From contig OW051471.1 in the NCBI GenBank assembly GCA_932521025.1, positions 10,850,001-10,914,000 on the forward strand: a DNA stretch of 64,000 nucleotides. The letters run 5' to 3'. The notes under the pieces were generated by a model. The model did no database searches. It saw only the letters and a program-made list of their open reading frames with translations, and was not told the origin of the DNA. Source of the stretch: Oscheius onirici (Eukaryota; Nematoda; Chromadorea; Rhabditida; Rhabditidae). The position numbers were made by a program, and so were the translations under genes. Below, piece after piece: positions 53,034 to 63,938 of this stretch; positions within the stretch are counted from its first letter, which is position 1; each line of letters opens with the position of its first letter.

Positions 53034-55050
53034 ATGCCCACAGAAAAGACAGGTGTAAATTGTCGACTAGTTTGGACCCCTTTACAAGCCAACAGCCCAT
53101 TTTCTATGCGACTCTTCTACATAACACCCCTATATCCTTCAAAACTATGCATCTGGTTCATTCTGGAAACTATTTGTATTCTCTTTAATTTTGTCCTATT
53201 CACAGTTTTTATCGTTTTTACAACAAGAGTGCGCGCTCACATTAATTTAAAGGTAGGGAGGATTTGAAATGTTTTCATGCTTTTTTAAGATTTTCGGATT
53301 ATTTTTGATACCACAGTACCTTCCGTTTGGATTGGGAAGACTCGTGATTATTGCCTTCGAGAGTGGCGTTTTTAAACAACAAATTGATACATATTGCAAC
53401 AGAACACACGGCAGATCTTGTTTGGTGGATGCTGAGCAAAACGACGTGATTGTTATTGCCTCGTGGTGGAGATGCTACTTTTTCATAATCGCCCTGACAG
53501 TGTGAGTTATGGTTATTCTTTGAACTTTCCAAATAACTAAACTGACTATATTTTTGTTAACCTCTTTTGACCACGTTATCTGTAGTAACCGAAACTGCTG
53601 CTCAGGAATTGGGAAGGAAATATTCTGAAAATATGCAGCCAAAAAATTGCCAGAATTTGACGATAGTTTCCAACACGAGATGTTCTTGGAGATTTTCACT
53701 TATTGTTGGCAATTTTTGGCTAAAACACACGTCCAGGAGGTTGTTTTACACGGAGAATTCAATAATCACACTTAGAAAGCTCAAAAATGGATGGAAAATA
53801 GAGAAAAACGCAAGTTCTTACTGTTTGAAGAGTTCGCGCCAAAATATTTGAACGAACGGTGATGCATACTATTATCAAATATATTTGGCTTGTATCTGAA
53901 AAAAATCTAGGAAATGAGCTTGATCTGGTGCATCTTACCGTAATCTCCCAATTCCAGAATTTTCTGGTTCTCCCTTGAGCGCCAACTAGCAATGTACTAC
54001 ATACGAGACTACGAAAGAGTTCGTCGACTCTGGATACCCCTTGTCCTGTGCTTCTTATCCGCCTCAGTTTCTGCGATTTCAGCTACTCTCTTCACTTTCG
54101 GTTAATATTTTTCCAACTGGCTTAAACTTCTTTAGAACTATTCATTCCAATTCCTGTTCTTGAAGCTGTTGGAGGAATCATTCTTGCAATTGGAATGGGG
54201 GTACCAGCTTCAATTTCACTTTTTTCCTCACATTTTTTAGCTCTTCCTGCAATCTTACTACCAAACAAAGTCCCTACTGAGAGATCTGAGCCAGACTGGC
54301 AGCTCACGAAAACACACTTATACGCTCAGTTTACGCTTTCAACTGCAAGAAAATTTGTGGTGTGCCAATTTACTCAAGAACTGCTTCGTCGGACTGGTTA
54401 TTATCGGATTCTTTCTCTTTGGATTCTATCTGGCCTCAACTTTGGACATTGCCAAGGAGATTCTGGGTCTGGAAACTACCCAGTTGTTCGATGCCCTCTT
54501 CAACTGTCTGGTCGCATTGTAAGTACCGTAAAAGCTCTAATAGAAGCATCCCTGTACGCGATTACGTACGCATTTTTTTCGGGTTGATAATTTTTTTTCC
54601 AATTTTCCGACTATTTTTCCCATACAGGTAGACATCTCAGCTACCAAGGAAAAATAAAATATAAATTGAAAAACTACGTCTTCGCCCCGAAAAAAATGCG
54701 TACGTAATTGCGTACAGGGTGCTTCTATTAGAAGAAATACGGTAACTGTCTGAGTCTGTGAGTCCGTGAGTCTGCCAGTGTGTCATTCACTCTCTCTCTA
54801 CCTGTTTACTGTTTGCAAAGCAGCTGGTCAGCAAGCAGTTGTTTTCAGCTTTGGTCCCCTACTTACCATGACAACGGTTGTATTCAACGATTACATGCGC
54901 AACTTATTCAAAGCGCTCATTTTTGGTACGAGATCCAAAGTTCAAGAGCAGGACGCGACACAGGTGTATTTCGTGAAATTGCGCCAGCAATGGGACGAGC
55001 CATTGGACAAGCTTGCTTCGAGGGACGGCAGACGCATTCGCTCCATATAA
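53034..55050 (+). CDS. Sre-family 7-TM chemoreceptor 2
   Basis: The N-terminal MRLFYITPLYPSKLCIWFIL (53109) or the upstream in-frame MPTEKTG (53034) precedes TM1. Family motifs: VRAHINLK at the first exon end, QYLPFGLGRLVIIAFESGVF, SWWRCYFF, FSLERQLAMYYIRDYERVRR, YTLSLRFQLQENLWC, VVFNDYMRNLFKAL and VYFVKLRQQWDEP near the stop. Introns at about 53505-53950 and 54522-54810 contain fold-back elements. It is the only sre copy here on the plus strand. Its stop is 9 bp from the convergent LITAF gene. Confidence 0.8.
53740..53880. repeat. Half copy of the 44329 fold-back family
   Basis: TTTTACACGGAGAATTC, ATGGAAAATAGAGAAAAACG and GAGTTCGCGCCAAAATATTT then GAACGAACGGTG match the right half of the element at 44329-44619. 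The left half is not evident. It lies in an sre intron. Confidence 0.75.
54524..54744. repeat. Fold-back element, TACCGTA family, copy 2
   Basis: TACCGTAAAAGCTCTAATAG on the left is mirrored by CTATTAGAAGAAATACGGTA on the right, with inner ACGTACGCATTTTTTTCGGG and its complement. 221 bp in an sre intron. Same terminal sequence type as 14109-14347. Confidence 0.82.
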
Positions 55051-55059
55051 ATTTTCATT

Positions 55060-55632
55060 TCACCTCTTTCGAATAGCAATGAGTCGGCTGCACCGCGGAC
55101 AATAATGATGAGCATCTTTGAAGGAGTTACAGAACATAAAGCACAAGAAGGGGAGAAAAATGATGCCGAGAATGAGGAAAATACAGGTCATTCCTCCTGG
55201 AGCGAAGCGTCTTCTAGTGACTACTGAAACCCGGCAATAGGGACACGTCTCGGTATAGGGATCAAAACAGGGAGCCATTTTGAGAGGATGAACCATGACA
55301 ACTTGTGGCTGTGTCATGTAGACTGTGGCGCCATTTGGCTGGATGTAAACGGCTTGGGCTTGAGGAGGTTGCTGGAGGATTATGGGCGGCTGAAAGGCGG
55401 AGTATGGCTATATTTCAGTCTCTCTGTTTATTGCATTTACTCAGTTTATCAATCTCTCTTCTGACTCTCTAAATCTCTGATCCTCAGTTTCTCTTACCTG
55501 TTGTCCCATCGGCTGAAGAGGTGGAGCAGCTTGTGCTGCGGACACTGATCCTACTGGTGGTGCCGTAAACGTTGTTCCAGGCTTGGTAGCTTCATCGTAA
55601 GTTGGTGGGAAATTTGGTGGCCTATCGTCCAT
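55060..55632 (-). CDS. LITAF-domain membrane protein
   Basis: Two exons: the first (about 55498-55632) encodes MDDRPPNFPPTYDEATKPGT with a PPTY motif, which recruits NEDD4-type E3 ligases in LITAF relatives. The second starts PYSAFQPPIILQQPP and carries the LITAF domain: CPYCRVSVVTRRRFAPGGM, an in-plane hydrophobic segment (CIFLILGIIFLPFLCFMFCN) and HHYCPRCSRLIAIRKR. The two CxxC knuckles bind zinc and anchor the protein on endosomal or lysosomal membranes. About 150 residues, standard length. It is convergent with the sre gene ending at 55050. Confidence 0.9.
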
Positions 55633-55949
55633 GATGTAAAAGTGTTCTGAAAAAAGTTATTCAGATTCTAGACAGTAAGAGGTTTGAATATAACTGGAAG
55701 ATCAGAAGGTAACTGGAAAGAGACCAGCGTGGGAGACAGTCTATTGACTCAGCCCTAGGGTACATTTGATTGAGTCACGTGAATCCGTAACGGAGATCGG
55801 TGAAATCAAATCAGCTGTTGGAAAACTGATGAGTAAGGCTAGGTTTTTGAGAAAGTTGACTATCAAAAACAAAGATGAGACAGCGATAAATTGTGTATTT
55901 CGCCTCGGGAGAACTGCGAAAAAATGGAAAACAGAAAAAGAAAAAAAGA

Positions 55950-56021
55950 GGTCTGCGCCGGGTTCGAACCGGCGACCTTTTCGGTGTAAACGAAACGTGA
56001 TAACCACTACACTAGCAGACC
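55950..56021 (-). tRNA. tRNA-Val (anticodon UAC)
   Basis: 72 nt. On the minus strand the acceptor GGTCTGC pairs with GCAGACC; the D-arm contains GTGTAGTGGTTATCAC (A box); the anticodon stem TTTCG/CGAAA encloses loop TTTACAC, placing TAC at positions 34-36; the T-arm GCCGGTTCGAACCCGGC carries the B box. There is no intron. A T-rich stretch follows the 3' end on the transcribed strand and can serve as a Pol III terminator. Confidence 0.95.
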
Positions 56022-56483
56022 GCGGAACGTCATCGGTTCGGACATGACCTCAATGCAGGGGAGGATTAGATGGCAAGTCAACAGTTCCAAAAGATGAAAA
56101 TATGGAGCTGGATAATCGCGCAAATTAAAAGATAAACAAGGCTTTACGTTACGCGCTTTCGTCTTTAAAAGACTTACATTAAAAAAAAAATGTTAGGGAA
56201 AAATTATCCAGAAAATGAACAAGAACTCAAATAAAAGGCTCAAAACGCTGTTGACGAGAACTGGTCATAAAGTGTCCTTATCAGCTGATCACAAAGGAGA
56301 GCAAACGGACCAGCTATCGATTTCGAGGCTTGGGAAATCATGAAAAAACGATGACGCGCCATTGCCAAATGGTGAAAGCCCCGAAGGAATGGGGAACCGC
56401 ATTTATTTACCTTCGGGAAATGGAGCCGCGAAGCCTCCTGAACTCAAACAATAGGGGGTGTTTCCCATCACGTGTCCTTTATT
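56022..56483. other. Spacer, no gene recognised
   Basis: Between tRNA-Val and the sre gene. No exon, repeat or RNA gene was recognised. Confidence 0.5.
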
Positions 56484-57964
56484 CTAGCTCTGACGAGTTC
56501 TTACAGGATTGAGCTTTTTCTTCTTCGTCTCGGGCCCGTTTTTCGGCATGTCCCATTGCTGCTGGAGATGTAGAAAGTAGGCATTTCCTTCATCTTTCTC
56601 GTCTTCTTCACTTTTGACCAAATTTTTCTTGAAAATTGACCTGAACACTGCTCTCAAGTCATCGTTGTACCAAACTGCTCCAATCAACAAGACTGGACCG
56701 CTTCTGGAATAATTTCAAGTATCAAAATAATGTGAAACTTACACAAGAATCGCCAGATTGAAGAGACAGTCAAGCAACTGACTGGTTTCTTCTCCATACT
56801 GTTCCTCAATCCACTCTGAATTTGCCGCTAAGAAGAAAACAAATGTAGAAGTATTAACAAAGAAGAGAGTGATGGCCCCATTTTTCATCAGTCTGTCACA
56901 CCAGACATTTTCCTCCAGTTGGTAGCGGAGACTGAGAGTATAGTCATGAGCAGATCCATTGTCCTTTCTTATCATGTCCAGAAGAGCTCCTCTATAGGCG
57001 TTGAAAAACATCTGTCAAGCGATATTTGACCCTGTACAACGACTTACAACTGCACCTACGCAGGTGAAAACTATGCCAACCACAACCAGGGGATACCAGG
57101 GAAAAATTGCTGAGAATTTCTCGTTTTAAAGGCCAAAATGTGGCGTACCAAAAGTATAGATTGCTGCTGCAATCATGCAGACTGAGATTGCTACAGAACA
57201 GATTGAGATAGAAATCCAAATTCGAGAGTTTCTCTCGTAGTCGGTGATGAAGTACATGGCGAATTGTCGTTCGATTGAGACCCAGAAGTGACTGGAAAGG
57301 ATTTGGACTAGGCATGGGCACCGGGCCCATGTCAGTGTTGGCCGAGATCGCGCCAGCAAGGCGCGTTTTCGGGGGAAGATTACTTTAGAGAAAAAACTTG
57401 GCTCCCATTTTGAACATAAGCTCGACATGGAATATTGAGCCTATGTTCAAATTGGTTGCCAAGTTTTCATGGTTCCCCCACAAGTGCGCACTGCTGGTAC
57501 GGGACCGGTGCCCACGCCTAATTTGGACAGAGGGGCAGTCACACTGACTCACCTTGTCAGAATAAGCCCCAGATCGTATGACCTCCACCAAGAAGATAAA
57601 ATTACCCAGACATCTTCTTCAGGACGATCTAAAAAAACTCCGAATTCTCATCAGAAATCTGTCTCACTTGAAAAATAGAAGTAACCGCTTTGACGAACTA
57701 AAACATACAACCGGCCGAGAATCATGGGAACATACTGGCTGAAGATGGTTATTCCCATAATCTTAACCATTTTTATACTTTTCAAAGATTTTTCATTACC
57801 TTTAAGTTTACATGGAATAGAATTTTCCAAATGAGCACGATGAAGGCGCTGACGCAAAACAAGTTTACGACTATGAGAACGAGCTCGACAAAGAAGTAAA
57901 TTTGGAGCTGAGCGACGTTTATGGGAGTGATGTAGAACAGCTTCAGGCCCGTAGCGTTTAGCAT
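56484..57964 (-). CDS. Sre-family 7-TM chemoreceptor 3
   Basis: MLNATGLKLFYITPINVAQL starts the gene; TM1 is YFFVELVLIVVNLFCVSAFI. Then FSQYVPMILGRLYVLVRQSG, ILSSWWRSYDLGLIL, SHFWVSIERQFAMYFITDYE (family signature), YTLSLRYQLEENVWCDRLMK, IGAVWYNDDLRAVFRSIF and NAYFLHLQQQWDMPK before a Lys-rich tail. Exons are at about 57795-57964, 57670-57770, 57550-57620, about 57150-57300, 56740-57110 and 56484-56700. An intron at about 57300-57550 holds a fold-back element. Closest in the window to the gene at 58476-59677, same strand, so a local tandem duplicate. Confidence 0.82.
57310..57519. repeat. Fold-back element (AGGCRTGGGCACCGG termini)
   Basis: AGGCATGGGCACCGGGCCCA on the left and, in reverse complement, AGGCGTGGGCACCGGTCCCG on the right bound 210 bp in an sre intron. 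The inner arms hold CGGGGGAA/TTCCCCC and an imperfect AACTTGG stem. Confidence 0.72.
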
Positions 57965-58475
57965 AGCTAAAAGTTTGCTGGAGAATGTAGATAGACTGGA
58001 GCACCTGTTCTGGGAAAACAGGTGAAAAAATTTTCAAGTGACAAATCGGATTTTGAACGAAGCGAAACTACGTTCGAATCAATTTTTTTTTAGAAAAAAT
58101 AGCACTGATTCAGTTTGATCTCATTTATGTCTATCGGTAGAATCGGTAATCGTCTTAAGCCTAAAGTTTAAAAGAGTAGGAACAGTTCAGAAACTTTAGT
58201 CTTTTTTAACAGTCTTTCATGCGAGGATATTGAGCATCTTCTTTGCCCGTTCTGGTCACATTTTCTGGGATTTTTTTAAACTAAAATACTGCGTCGAGAA
58301 GTAGATCTAGAATGCGATAAGAATCTTGTACCGTACAACAATTCAGACAGACTGCGTTGCACAAAATCCGAATGTATTCCCACCATGTGTACTGCAATAG
58401 TCAAAAAGGATCAAGACTTTTTCCACTTATGAAGCTTCCCCCGACGGTCAATTTTTTCAAAATTCTGATAAATAT
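57965..58475. other. Spacer between tandem sre genes
   Basis: AT-rich, with no exon or repeat recognised. Confidence 0.5.
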
Positions 58476-59677
58476 TCATTGTTGTCTACTCGTATTGTTC
58501 TTCTTTTCCTTCTTCCGTGTATTCTCAACCACCTTTGGCATATCCCACTGCTGTTCCAACTGAAGAAAATAGACGTGTCCCGGCTCCTTTTCCTCTTCCA
58601 CATCTTTCACTTCAGCTCCTCTCAGTAGTGCCTTCATAACGTTAAACAGATAGTCGTTGCAGTAGATGGCTCCGACGGCCATCAGCGGCCCGTCGACGGC
58701 CACACAAATGTTGAACAGACAGTCGAGCCACTGGCTTGTCTCTTCGCCGAATCGCTCTTCCACCGAGTCCAAATTGGCGGCGAGGAACAGCGAAAAGGTG
58801 CTTACATTGACAAAGAAGAGGGCAATGGCGGCGTGTTTGAGCAACTGAAAATGGAATTTGAAAAGGCCTCTCTTTCTGTCTTACCTTATCACACCAAACA
58901 TTCTCTTGCAACTGATACCGTAAGCTCAAAGTGTAGCTGTGCTGACAGTTTGTGTCTTTTAGAAGGACGTCAAGAAGAGTCTTAGCGCCACGATACGAAT
59001 TGAAGAACAGAATAACGCCAACAACACAGCCCGAAATTCCCAAAATGGCTAGGGGGAGCCAGTGGACGATTCGGAATATCCATAACGTTGATGTGATGGC
59101 GCAGACTGTAGCCTTTACAAATATGATATGGACAGGAACCCATAGACGGGAATTTTTCTCATAATCGATAATGTAGTACATGGCAAATTGGCGTTCGATT
59201 GCTACCCAAATGTGACTGGAAATGAAAAGTGAGACAGAGAGCGAGAGGATGGAGGGACAGAGAATCAGGGACACAGATAGACAGAGAGAGAATAAAACTC
59301 ACATTGTAAGAATCTGAGACAATGAGTAGCACCGCCACCACGATATCACGATGACCAAAATGTCTTCAGACGGGTCACCTGAAAAAAAAACACTGATCAA
59401 AATATGCGACTGACTCACGATTGGCATGAAAGAAGCCGCTCTGATGAGCCAAAATGAACAGCCGTCCTGCCAAGGACGGAAAGTACTGTGTTAAGAAGAA
59501 GACTCCAATAAGTTTAAGATTTACATGGCAGCGTACTTTGATAACTATTGCCGTGAAAATGGCGAAAATGAAAAAATTTAGAAGAACAAACACAGCTTCG
59601 AATATGAAGTAGATGCGCAGTTGGCCTGGATTGATCGGGTCAATGTAGAATAATTTGTAGCGGGTCAGATTGTCCAT
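58476..59677 (-). CDS. Sre-family 7-TM chemoreceptor 4
   Basis: MDNLTRYKLFYIDPINPGQL, then TM1 (FIFEAVFVLLNFFIFAIFTA). The first exon reads straight from VRCHVNLK into FFLTQYFPSLAGRLFILAHQ, i.e. it lacks an intron present in its relatives. IVISWWRCYSLSQILT, SHIWVAIERQFAMYYIIDYE, YTLSLRYQLQENVWCDK, VGAIYCNDYLFNVMKALL and HVYFLQLEQQWDMPK follow, ending in a Lys/Asn/Gln-rich cytoplasmic tail. A complete-looking receptor of about 340 residues. Confidence 0.85.
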
Positions 59678-60623
59678 GGAAAATGTAGAGTTTGTGGCGA
59701 GGTACTTGGCCTCTTTGATACTGACGGGAGCAGGTGAAAAATGCTGCCTCGGACAGAGAAAAAATGAGAACGGGAATAGGGAATATCCGAGCAGAAGAGG
59801 GAAGCGATGATGTGCAGATCTTTGGAGCCAGTTTTTGAGTCAAAACTGGACGAAATTTGGAGGATAATCAAAACATTGAATATTCTAGAGCGGTCCATCA
59901 GTGGACCAATCAAAGAGTGAGGACAATCACCAAAGTTCAAGATTGGCTAACAACTGCTGATAGAAGGAAGTTAGAATGGGCTAGGAAGATCTTCTCCATG
60001 CGACCTGACAGATGGGCCAGCTCTTTGACTTGGTGGATTCCTTATGACAAAAGGCGCCAAGAAGACAACCTCCGCCTAGATGGAGAGACCTTCTCAAGAA
60101 GACATTCGACGGCAATTGGTGGAATAAGAGTGGGGCTGAGTGGGTCATTGCCCTCCTTTGACTAAGATCAGGAATAAATAGTATAGTATAGTACATTCTA
60201 GAGCGGGGTGTTTCCTGATCTGATGCTGAGAACTGAGCTTTTGGCAAGGTACAGGTGAAAATTATGCAGGTTTTCGTTTCGAGACTGACCGTATTTGTCT
60301 GTTCTCATAAGGGACTATATAAATAGGCATCTTCCAACAGTTATTTCGATTGTGTTTTTTTTTTTAGAAAACTGCTGATAGTCTTGGGAAATCGTTCATC
60401 GACAGAAACTTATTTCTTATTGGAGAGGACTTTCCTGGGAAGAACGATCTGACTGATTGGTTCGTCCTCGGACTAACAAAATGTCTAGCAACGTAAAAAG
60501 AACAGACTAATTAACAGCTGAAAGAGTGACTTCTGCCCATTTTGAAGTAACCAAAAAAAATACAAAATCGTATTCTAACAATTTATTCCAATACTTTTTC
60601 CAAATGAATCAGCTACTTGTCCC
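59678..60623. other. Spacer with retroelement relic
   Basis: Apart from the non-LTR fragment at 59885-60200, I see no gene. Confidence 0.5.
59885..60200 (+). mobile_element. Degraded RTE-type non-LTR retrotransposon 3' end
   Basis: KLEWARKIFSMRPDRWASSL, TWWIPYDKRR, then after a frame slip QPPPRWRDLLKKTFDGNWWN, KSGAEWVIALL and stop. This W-A-R..M..RW...W.P...RPPxRWxD...W...W order is the C-terminus of RTE-like ORFs. It ends with AATAAATAGTATAGTATAGT, a short 3' tandem repeat typical of such elements. The frameshift and lack of an RT domain show it is dead. Confidence 0.6.
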
Positions 60624-60877
60624 TCATGAAACAGTACCAGATTGCATCTGAAACGCAAAAATATTTCCTGTAAAAAATCAAAAAAAAACTTACGAATAAT
60701 AGCCGGCAGGAAGAAGAAACAGAGCAGAATGAGATTGAGACAGACGTGACAAACGCAAGCTTTGGCATGGAACCATACGGCCAATGGCTGTAAATGTTTT
60801 CTTTAAAAAAAAGTTATAAAACCTACTGGACAGAAGAGAATGAGAAGTATCTCAATAATCTTGTCCGAATCGGACAT
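60624..60877 (-). CDS. Pmp3/UPF0057-family small membrane protein
   Basis: Exon 1 encodes MSDSDKIIEILLILFCPV. After an intron, exon 2 reads PLAVWFHAKACVCHVCLNLI, LLCFFFLPAII, and a short last exon ends QMQSGTVS. The two hydrophobic hairpin helices with PLAV and the PAII end are the Pmp3 signature (proteolipid of about 50-60 residues affecting membrane potential and salt tolerance in yeast and plants). The usual HAxWVI end after PAII is replaced by a different tail, so the last exon choice is uncertain. Confidence 0.75.
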
Positions 60878-61222
60878 GATGAGAGGGAAGATTGACTGAA
60901 GACTGAGCTGTTCTTGTGCCTAGGTGCTAGGAGACGCCATGGGAATGTGCATATTTCACATCGGTAGTGAGGGAAGTGACGACTTTCCAGAAAGAGTCAG
61001 AGTGTGGACCAAATTTTTGAATGGTCCTTACAGAAAAAATCAGAGTTTCAGGATTTCACGCCTCTGTATCGTCCCCAACTATAGTCGCACCGTGCGTGGG
61101 GGGAGCCAAGGCATCCGTTTCCCAACAGTCAAAGCTCCGCAGCGAAGAAATTCTCATCCCTTCACGACCCATAACTCCTTGCCGCTTAAAAAGCGTCACC
61201 TTCCGCCTTTTCTTTGAATTCA
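60878..61222. other. Divergent spacer between Pmp3-like and lectin genes
   Basis: 345 bp, with no supported exon. The Lys/Arg-rich frames here lack family features. Confidence 0.5.
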
Positions 61223-62570
61223 ATGCTTTTCTGGGCCTTGCTGGTCGGCTCTGCCGCTGCTCAGCACGCATGCTACGATGGCTGGCAGCCTTTCAATGAG
61301 TACTGCTATAAGCACTTCTACAATCCGAATGAGAGACTCCATTGGTCAGCTGCCAACGAGAAGTGTAAGACTTATGGAGGAATTTTGGTGCCAATCTCGA
61401 CGAAGGAGGAAAAGGACTTTGTTGCAAGTTGGTTCTTATTCTGTCTCATTTTCTCTATTTTTCTCAATCTTTTTGAACAACTCCGATTTAGCAATCTCCA
61501 AGATGGACGGCGCTTATAACTGGTTCGATCTTCCAATTGTCGGAATCTCGAGAAACTTGTACGGAAACTGGGAAACGACAAGTGGAGCAGCTCCCTACCT
61601 CAATTGGTGCAATGGTGAGCCTAACGGATATCAGAACAAGGAAAATTGTGGTCTTTTGAGAATGGATGCCGTCAGTGCCAAATGCTGTCCTTGGGCTGCT
61701 CCGTCAGTTAGTGATTATTGCCTTCGGAGATCGTGGCGGGAGTCTCACTGTATGACAGAATAGGCGGGGTATTTGAATGACAGAATATCACGATCTAACA
61801 CATGGGAAAGACAGAGAGTCTAACAATACTGAGAGATAGAGAACAATTCGACTTTTTCAGGGAGAGCGCTGCATCTCGAAGAATCCCTGTCAGAATACCC
61901 GAGGATTCTTGTCTATCATTTTCTTGGTCGACTCTTCCCAGTCAATCAAAGCCGAAAACTGGAGATAAGTAAGTTTCATTCGAATTTCCCAATAAACATC
62001 TCTTTCAGCTGGTCAGCTTCCTCAAATCTGGAGCTGAGTTCATCCCGAACACTGCTCACGTCGGATTTGTCAAGTTCTTCAACGATGTGACCTACAGCAA
62101 GTGGTTTGAGCCAGGATGGTCCAAGTCAGAGTACGAAGGCCGAGTTCCTTCTCGTTTCGATGACGGAGAGACGAATACTCCTGCTGCTTTGGAGAAGGCT
62201 CAAGCTATGTTCAGAGTGAGTCAGAGATAGAGAAGTAGATTTTCCCTTTTCAGGACGACAACAGCCGGAACCAAGTCGTCGTCCTCGTCACTGACGGTCT
62301 CCCCTACACTCAAGCCTGGGAAGATGCCGGCACTACAAACTTCTAGAGCTCTCAATATGACCAGCATCGCTGCTCGCAATATCCGCCGTCGTGGAGCCAC
62401 TCTAGTTGCTCTCGGCTACGGTCCAGAGCTGACGAAGAACGGAAAGTATCTGAGAAGTTGGCTCGAGGATCCCGACGATGACTACTTTCGATCGCGAGGC
62501 TTGCGATCTCAAGAAGGAGCACATGAACATTCTGATGGAAAAGGTGTGCGGTAGATTCAGTCCTCGTTGA
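61223..62570 (+). pseudogene. C-type lectin plus von Willebrand A protein, disabled
   Basis: MLFWALLVGSAAAQHACYDG gives a signal peptide and the start of a C-type lectin domain (WQPFNEYCYKHF, SAANEKCKTYGGILVPIST, LNWCNGEPNGYQNKENCG). A linker (GERCISKNPCQNTRGF) leads to a vWA domain with MIDAS residues (IIFLVDSSQSIKAENW, VVVLVTDGLPYTQAWEDAG), then RGATLVALGYGP and a last helix. CTLD-vWA secreted proteins are common in nematodes. As given, the reading is broken: TAA at 61966-61968 immediately before the splice donor, a stop with frame change at about 62343, and a second frame change near 62490. Either a recent pseudogene or sequence errors. Confidence 0.75.
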
Positions 62571-62601
62571 AAATGAAGCTTCATTTGATTAGAATCAGCC
62601 C

Positions 62602-63167
62602 CTAGAGGCTGGACCTTTCTGGCCTGTACTTGGTGCCGTTGATGTTATCACAGGGAGTCTGGAAGAAGCATGAAGTGGGAGGAGCTGGGCCGAAGTAGCT
62701 GCCGTCGGAAATTAGCTGAAAAGAGTGACTCACATACATCTTTGAACAGAGAGACAGAGAGACAGGGACTCACCAAAAAACATCCAGTAGGCTCCGGATC
62801 TCCAGCTCCAGTACACCATGGATCAGTCCAAATATCCAAATTGTCCTATCCTCCTTGTCTCTTCACTCCTCCGACCAGTGGCTGATCAGAAAACCGATAA
62901 TTTTTCTCTCCCGCCAATTTAGAAATGCTTCGTGCAAAATCCCTTTTTCGAGGTGTAGTAATGGCAGCCAGTTGTCCACCAAAAATGAAGCATCTTTGAC
63001 GAGCTTCCCTGTTTGTAACCCTGCTGATAGTATCCAAAAAGTGTCTGTAGCACTGCTTTTCGAACAGCGACCAGCCCTTTTCACATTGGGCTGAAAAGGT
63101 AATGTAAAGCAAAAACTAATTGTTAACCTTCGATTAGAGGAAGAATCAGTAAAATGCAGAGCAACAT
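62602..63167 (-). pseudogene. Secreted C-type lectin domain protein with in-frame stop
   Basis: Exon 1 encodes the signal peptide MLLCILLILPLIEA. Exon 2 reads QCEKGWSLFEKQCYRHFLDT, REARQRCFIFGGQLAAITTP, FSDQPLVGGVKRQGG, then TAG (62846-62848), then DNLDIWTDPWCTGAGDPEPT and GCFL. Exon 3 ends DGSYFGPAPPTSCFFQTPCD. The CTLD Cys and Trp framework is otherwise intact, so this is one nonsense change in a recognisable lectin. It faces the broken lectin at 61223 tail-to-tail. Confidence 0.7.
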
Positions 63168-63428
63168 ATGAGATGCAATGAGGGCAATTCTTTCATTTTG
63201 TAGAGGACGATCATTACTAATGGGAATTGGGCATAAAACCGGCGAAAGACATGAAAATTAGCTTGATTTGGGAGATTGGTGTTACAACAGACCGGAAAGC
63301 AGAAAAAGGCTTGAAAGTTGAAAAGGACTCGTTTTGTTTGAGATAGTAAGCGGGAGATGATCTTGTGGGCTGTCTTACTGCCGAGACAGTGGTCGAGGAA
63401 TATGTAGGCAAACCGGACTGAGAGTTTA

Positions 63429-63871
63429 CTAAGAAGAAGTGACTTTAAGTCTGAGCACCCTCTTGAGAGCTATCCTATATTCTTTGAGCAGGGAAATGAT
63501 AATAATAGGCTCCAAAAGTTGAGCAATCGGCTGAAAGCAAGAGTAAAAAATGTGAGCTTCTAGAGGTAGATTGATCGAGAGGACCGTGCTCATGTAGCTG
63601 ATGAGAACAGGCGAAAAGGTGAATATCACAGGGACAAGAGTCTAGACAGCCCTTTAAATAGAAGAAATGTTTGACAAACTTGTAGGAGAAGTAAGAGAAC
63701 GAAGCGTTTTTGTACTGCTCTTATTGAAGCGGGCATTTGAAGTTCTGCCGACTGATGAAAGAAGACGAGAACCTTGATCAGACAGTAGACAATGACAATC
63801 ATGTTGGCGACCATTACCACGATGTAACTGATCACGGCAAAAGTTCCGGTCGTCCACCATGTACCGTCTCT
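63429..63871 (-). CDS. Str-superfamily chemoreceptor, C-terminal part (runs off the window)
   Basis: The exon entered by TTTTTGCAG at 63871 reads RDGTWWTTGTFAVISYIVVM and a TM segment, followed by MPASIRAVQKRFVLLLLLQ at the loop before TM6. After an intron (about 63630-63680): TLVPVIFTFSPVLISYMSTV, EPIIIISLLKEYRIALKRVL and the tail RLKVTSS. The Q-K-x-F...LLQT-x-x-P pattern and the P/YR end are those of srh/sri/str-type receptors. The N-terminal TMs would lie beyond 64000. Confidence 0.65.
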
Positions 63872-63938
63872 CTGCAAAAAAATTAATCTGATGGGACAAA
63901 GGGATAAAGAGTCTGGTTCACTTGGAAAGAGTCATCAT

